From a bacterium (lineage in GTDB: Bacteria > Krumholzibacteriota > Krumholzibacteriia > LZORAL124-64-63): 64,000 nucleotides of DNA. The DNA is taken from positions 1 through 64,000 of the forward strand of contig JAAEQC010000143.1 in the NCBI GenBank assembly GCA_024231905.1, given 5' to 3'. The first letter of the stretch is position 1. Each line of letters opens with the position of its first letter. The notes beneath the pieces are model-generated. The model ran no database searches, had not been told where the DNA came from, and saw only the letters and a list, made by a program, of their open reading frames with translations. A program made the position numbers and the translations under genes. Of the stretch, positions 61,233 to 64,000 are shown one piece after another.

Positions 61233-62549
61233 ATGAGCAGGATTAAGGTCATCATTCTCGGGGCCGCCGGCCGCGATTTCCACAACTTCAACTGCATCTA
61301 CCGCGAAGACGAGACCTACGAAGTGGTGGCCTTCACCGCCACGCAGATCCCCGACATCGACGGTCGCAAGTATCCCGCCGAACTGGCGGGCTCTCTGTAT
61401 CCCGAGGGCATTCCCATCGAGGACGAAGAGAATCTCGTGGAGCTCCTCGGCAGCACCGATGCTGACATGTGCGTCATGTCCTACAGCGACCGCAGCTACC
61501 AGCAGGTCATGAGCCTGGCCTCGGTCGTCAACGCCGCCGGCGTCGACTTCACCATGCTGGGCGAACGCGAGAACCAGATCAAGAGCACCAAGCCTGTGGT
61601 CAGCGTGGGCGCCGTGCGCACCGGCTGTGGCAAGAGCCAGACCAGCCGCCGCATCTGCGAGATCCTGCGCGCCGCCGGCAAGAAGGTCGTGGCCATCCGC
61701 CACCCCATGCCCTACGGAGACCTGGTGAAACAGAAGGTCCAGCGCTTCGCCGAGCTCAGCGACCTGGAGAAGCACGACTGCACCATCGAGGAGATGGAGG
61801 AGTACGAGCCTCACATCGTGGCCGGAGGCGTCATCTACGCCGGGGTCGATTACGAGGCCATCCTCCGCGAGGCCGAGAAGGAAGCGGACATCATCCTCTG
61901 GGACGGCGGCAACAACGACACGCCCTTCTACCAGAGCGACCTGCACGTGGTGGTGGCCGATCCCCATCGCGTGGGTCACGAGAACTCCTACTTCCCCAGC
62001 GAGACCAACGTGCGGTTGGCCGACGTGGTCATCATCAACAAGGTCGTCGAGGCCGAATTCGAGAACATCGAGGCCGTGCGCGACAACATCCGTGAGATCA
62101 ACCCGGACGCCGTGATCATCGACGCCGCCAGCCCCCTGACGGTCGAGGGCGACGTGGACCTGATGGGCAAGCGGGTGCTCGTGGTGGAGGACGGTCCGAC
62201 CCTGACCCATGGCGAGATGACCTACGGTGCGGGCGTCGTCGCGGCCCTGCGCCAGGGTGCCGAGGAACTCGTCGACCCGCGGCCCTGGGCTACGGGCCGT
62301 CTGGCCGAGACCTTCGAGAAGTACCCGGAGATCGGCACCCTGCTGCCGGCCATGGGCTACGGCGACGAGCAGAAAGCCGACCTGCAGAAGACCATCAACG
62401 CCGTGGACTGCGAGGCCGTGGTCATCGGTACTCCCATCGACCTGACCCGCATCGTCGACATCGACAAGCCGACGGTGCGTGTGCGGTACGAACTCCAGGA
62501 GATCGGTGAGCCGAACCTGGAAACGATGCTGGCCAAGTTCATCGGCTAG
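61233..62549 (+). CDS. COG2403 predicted GTPase (cyclic 2,3-diphosphoglycerate synthetase-like)
   Basis: 438 residues from the ATG at 61233 with AAGGAG upstream. It has an N-terminal Rossmann-like domain (IKVIILGAAGRDFHNFN) and a P-loop domain (VGAVRTGCGKSQTSRRI) with WDGGNNDTPF and VVIINKVVEAEF. These features match COG2403, related to the archaeal cyclic 2,3-diphosphoglycerate synthetase. Bacterial members are common in candidate phyla but have no proven role; a P-loop kinase/GTPase activity is inferred. It is followed by a hairpin and by sucC. Confidence 0.78.
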   Translation: MSRIKVIILGAAGRDFHNFNCIYREDETYEVVAFTATQIPDIDGRKYPAELAGSLYPEGIPIEDEENLVELLGSTDADMCVMSYSDRSYQQVMSLASVVNAAGVDFTMLGERENQIKSTKPVVSVGAVRTGCGKSQTSRRICEILRAAGKKVVAIRHPMPYGDLVKQKVQRFAELSDLEKHDCTIEEMEEYEPHIVAGGVIYAGVDYEAILREAEKEADIILWDGGNNDTPFYQSDLHVVVADPHRVGHENSYFPSETNVRLADVVIINKVVEAEFENIEAVRDNIREINPDAVIIDAASPLTVEGDVDLMGKRVLVVEDGPTLTHGEMTYGAGVVAALRQGAEELVDPRPWATGRLAETFEKYPEIGTLLPAMGYGDEQKADLQKTINAVDCEAVVIGTPIDLTRIVDIDKPTVRVRYELQEIGEPNLETMLAKFIG

Positions 62550-62563
62550 CGCCAAAAGGAAGA

Positions 62564-62589
62564 GGGGCGGCCGGTCCGCCGGCCGCCCC
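62564..62589 (+). terminator. GC-rich hairpin between the COG2403 gene and sucC
   Basis: GGGGCGGCCGG (62564-62574) pairs with CCGGCCGCCCC (62579-62589) as a perfect 11-pair stem with a TCCG loop, 15 bases after the upstream stop. No T-run follows, so termination would be incomplete or factor-assisted. It lies 24 bases before sucC. Confidence 0.6.
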
Positions 62590-62613
62590 GCGTAATACCC
62601 TGGGAGGAAGCGC

Positions 62614-63747
62614 GTGAACATCCACGAGTACCAGGCGAAGGAGATCTTCACCGCCTACGGTCTGCCCGTGCCCGGCGGCAAGGTCGCCGGCGCCGTCGAC
62701 GAGGCCGTTGCCTTGGCGGAGGAGTACGGACTGCCGGTCATGGTGAAGTCCCAGGTCCTTACCGGAGGCCGGGGCAAAGCGGGCGGTGTCAAGTTCTGCG
62801 AGAGCATGGACGACGTCCGGACCGCAGCCGACGCTATCCTCGGCATGGACATCAAGGGGCACACCGTCCACAAGGTGCTGATCACGCCGGCGGTGGACAT
62901 CGACTCCGAGTTCTACATCGGCATGCTCATAGACCGCAACACCAAGCGCGTTCTCCTGATGGCCAGCGCCGAGGGCGGCGTGGAGATCGAGCAGGTGGCC
63001 AAGGACACGCCCGAGCTCATCTTCAAGCACGCCATCGATCCGCGCTTCGGCCTCCTCGACCACGAGGCCCTGGGCATGGGCCTGAAGCTCGTGCCGGACG
63101 ACATCAAGAAGGCCCGCCAGCTAGGCGCCACCATGCAGAAACTCTACCGGGCCTTCGTGGGCGCCGACGCCAGCCTGGCCGAGATCAACCCGTTCATCTT
63201 CACGCCTACCGGCGAGGGCCACGCCATCGACGCCAAGGTCAACCTGGACGACAACGCCCTCTTCCGGCACCCGGGCTACGAGGACCTGCGCGACCTGGCG
63301 GCCGAAGACCGGAGCGAACGCAAAGCGCGCGTGGCCGGCCTGAGCTTCGTCAAGCTCGAAGGCAACGTGGGCTGTCTGGTCAACGGCGCCGGCCTGGCCA
63401 TGGCCACCATGGACCTGGTCAAGTACTACGGCGGCCAGCCGGCCAACTTCCTGGATATCGGCGGCAGCTCCAATCCGGAGAAGGTGGTCAACGCGTTGAC
63501 CATCATCCTGGAGGACCCCGAGGTGAAGGCGATCCTCTTCAACATCTTCGGCGGTATCACCCGCTGCGACGATGTGGCCAAGGGCATCATCAAGGCCACC
63601 GAGTCCATGGACATCACCGTACCCATCGTGGTCCGGCTCACCGGCACCAACGAGACCGAGGGGCGCGCTCTGTTGGCGAAAACGGACCTGCACCCGGCCG
63701 AGACTATGGATGAAGCGGTTCAGAAAGCCATCGAGCTGGCCGGCTGA
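62614..63747 (+). CDS. sucC: Succinate-CoA ligase (ADP-forming) subunit beta
   Basis: 377 residues, close to the E. coli 388. The start [11 protein letters not shown] is invariant; GTG with GGGAGGAAG upstream. ATP-grasp blocks: [42 protein letters not shown] and the phosphate-loop region [18 protein letters not shown], with [11 protein letters not shown] near the end. SucCD makes ATP and succinate from succinyl-CoA in the TCA cycle. sucD follows after 59 bases, which include a six-pair hairpin (63771-63789). Confidence 0.97.
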   Translation: MNIHEYQAKEIFTAYGLPVPGGKVAGAVDEAVALAEEYGLPVMVKSQVLTGGRGKAGGVKFCESMDDVRTAADAILGMDIKGHTVHKVLITPAVDIDSEFYIGMLIDRNTKRVLLMASAEGGVEIEQVAKDTPELIFKHAIDPRFGLLDHEALGMGLKLVPDDIKKARQLGATMQKLYRAFVGADASLAEINPFIFTPTGEGHAIDAKVNLDDNALFRHPGYEDLRDLAAEDRSERKARVAGLSFVKLEGNVGCLVNGAGLAMATMDLVKYYGGQPANFLDIGGSSNPEKVVNALTIILEDPEVKAILFNIFGGITRCDDVAKGIIKATESMDITVPIVVRLTGTNETEGRALLAKTDLHPAETMDEAVQKAIELAG

Positions 63748-63806
63748 AACCCCTGGACGACTTAGGTTTGGCGCCGCGCTAGACGGCGCACAACGAGGAG
63801 AGTTCC

Positions 63807-64000
63807 ATGGCGATTTTCGTTGACGACTCCACCAAGGTGGTCGTGCAGGGGATCACAGGACGCGACGGCGGTTTCCACACCCGCGAGATGATAGCCTACG
63901 GCACGGACGTGGTGGCCGGCGTGACGCCGGGCCGCGGCGGCCAGGTCTTCGACGACAAGGTTCCCGTCTACGATTCGGTGGCCGAGGCTGTCGAGAAGCA
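63807..64000 (+). CDS. sucD: Succinate-CoA ligase subunit alpha (3' end outside the window)
   Basis: The first 64 codons are visible; the gene runs off the right edge. The start [21 protein letters not shown] is the CoA-binding Rossmann entry of SucD, followed by GVTPGRGGQ and a segment ending [19 protein letters not shown] lies upstream of the ATG. It pairs with sucC. Confidence 0.95.
   Translation, partial: MAIFVDDSTKVVVQGITGRDGGFHTREMIAYGTDVVAGVTPGRGGQVFDDKVPVYDSVAEAVEK

Overview
This is a chromosomal window from a GC-rich, double-membraned bacterium. LPS-type heptose genes (rfaE1/rfaE2), an Omp85 barrel, a PilQ secretin and a TonB-receptor-like barrel show that it has an outer membrane. 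A PorV-like protein sits between two large secreted proteases whose C-terminal domains resemble type IX sorting domains. DUF5683-like proteins and a sigma-54-controlled type IV pilus cluster in the Myxococcus-like order are also present. Together these point to the FCB superphylum and its uncultured neighbours (Krumholzibacteriota, Eisenbacteria or Latescibacteria-like lineages). This placement is inference from gene content only. I saw no insertion sequences, CRISPR arrays, tRNA or rRNA genes. Nearly all genes lie on the + strand, often overlapping by 1-4 bases. No gap between genes exceeds 300 bases.

Layout. (1) 1-5.8 kb: the end of an HNH endonuclease gene, then dnaE, accA and a Trm112-like gene. 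(2) 5.8-23.1 kb: an envelope block. It holds a C25 (gingipain-like) protease fused to an inner-membrane hydrolase-like domain, a PorV-like protein, an M6 metalloprotease, two paralogous DUF5683-like proteins, an NHL-type lipoprotein, a 1152-residue outer-membrane protein and an Omp85 barrel. (3) 23.2-31.0 kb: ligA, a DinG-like helicase, hutI and a TPR protein. (4) 31.0-34.1 kb: an ECF-transporter S-component domain fused in frame to a TonB-receptor-like barrel, and a helix-hairpin-helix protein. (5) 34.3-51.2 kb: a complete type IV pilus cluster, pilB-T-C-S-R-A, then a pilin-like gene, an ABC exporter, a TPR protein, pilD and pilM-N-O-P-Q. (6) 51.3-59.3 kb: aroK, rsmD, coaD, obgE, dprA, an LpxL-like acyltransferase and a three-gene ABC-2 exporter. 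(7) 59.3-64 kb: a minus-strand DUF3467 gene diverging from rfaE1-rfaE2, a COG2403 GTPase, sucC and the start of sucD.

How it fits together. The pilus cluster carries its own regulatory circuit. PilS/PilR sit just upstream of pilA, and three good -24/-12 (sigma-54) promoters precede pilA, the ABC-exporter block and the pilMNOPQ operon. The most unusual observation is that two unrelated exported proteins (the C25 protease and the TonB-receptor-like barrel) are each fused to a polytopic inner-membrane module. In both, the junction is an Arg-containing stretch followed by a signal-peptide-like helix with a signal-peptidase-I-type site. These look like polyproteins that could be split during export.
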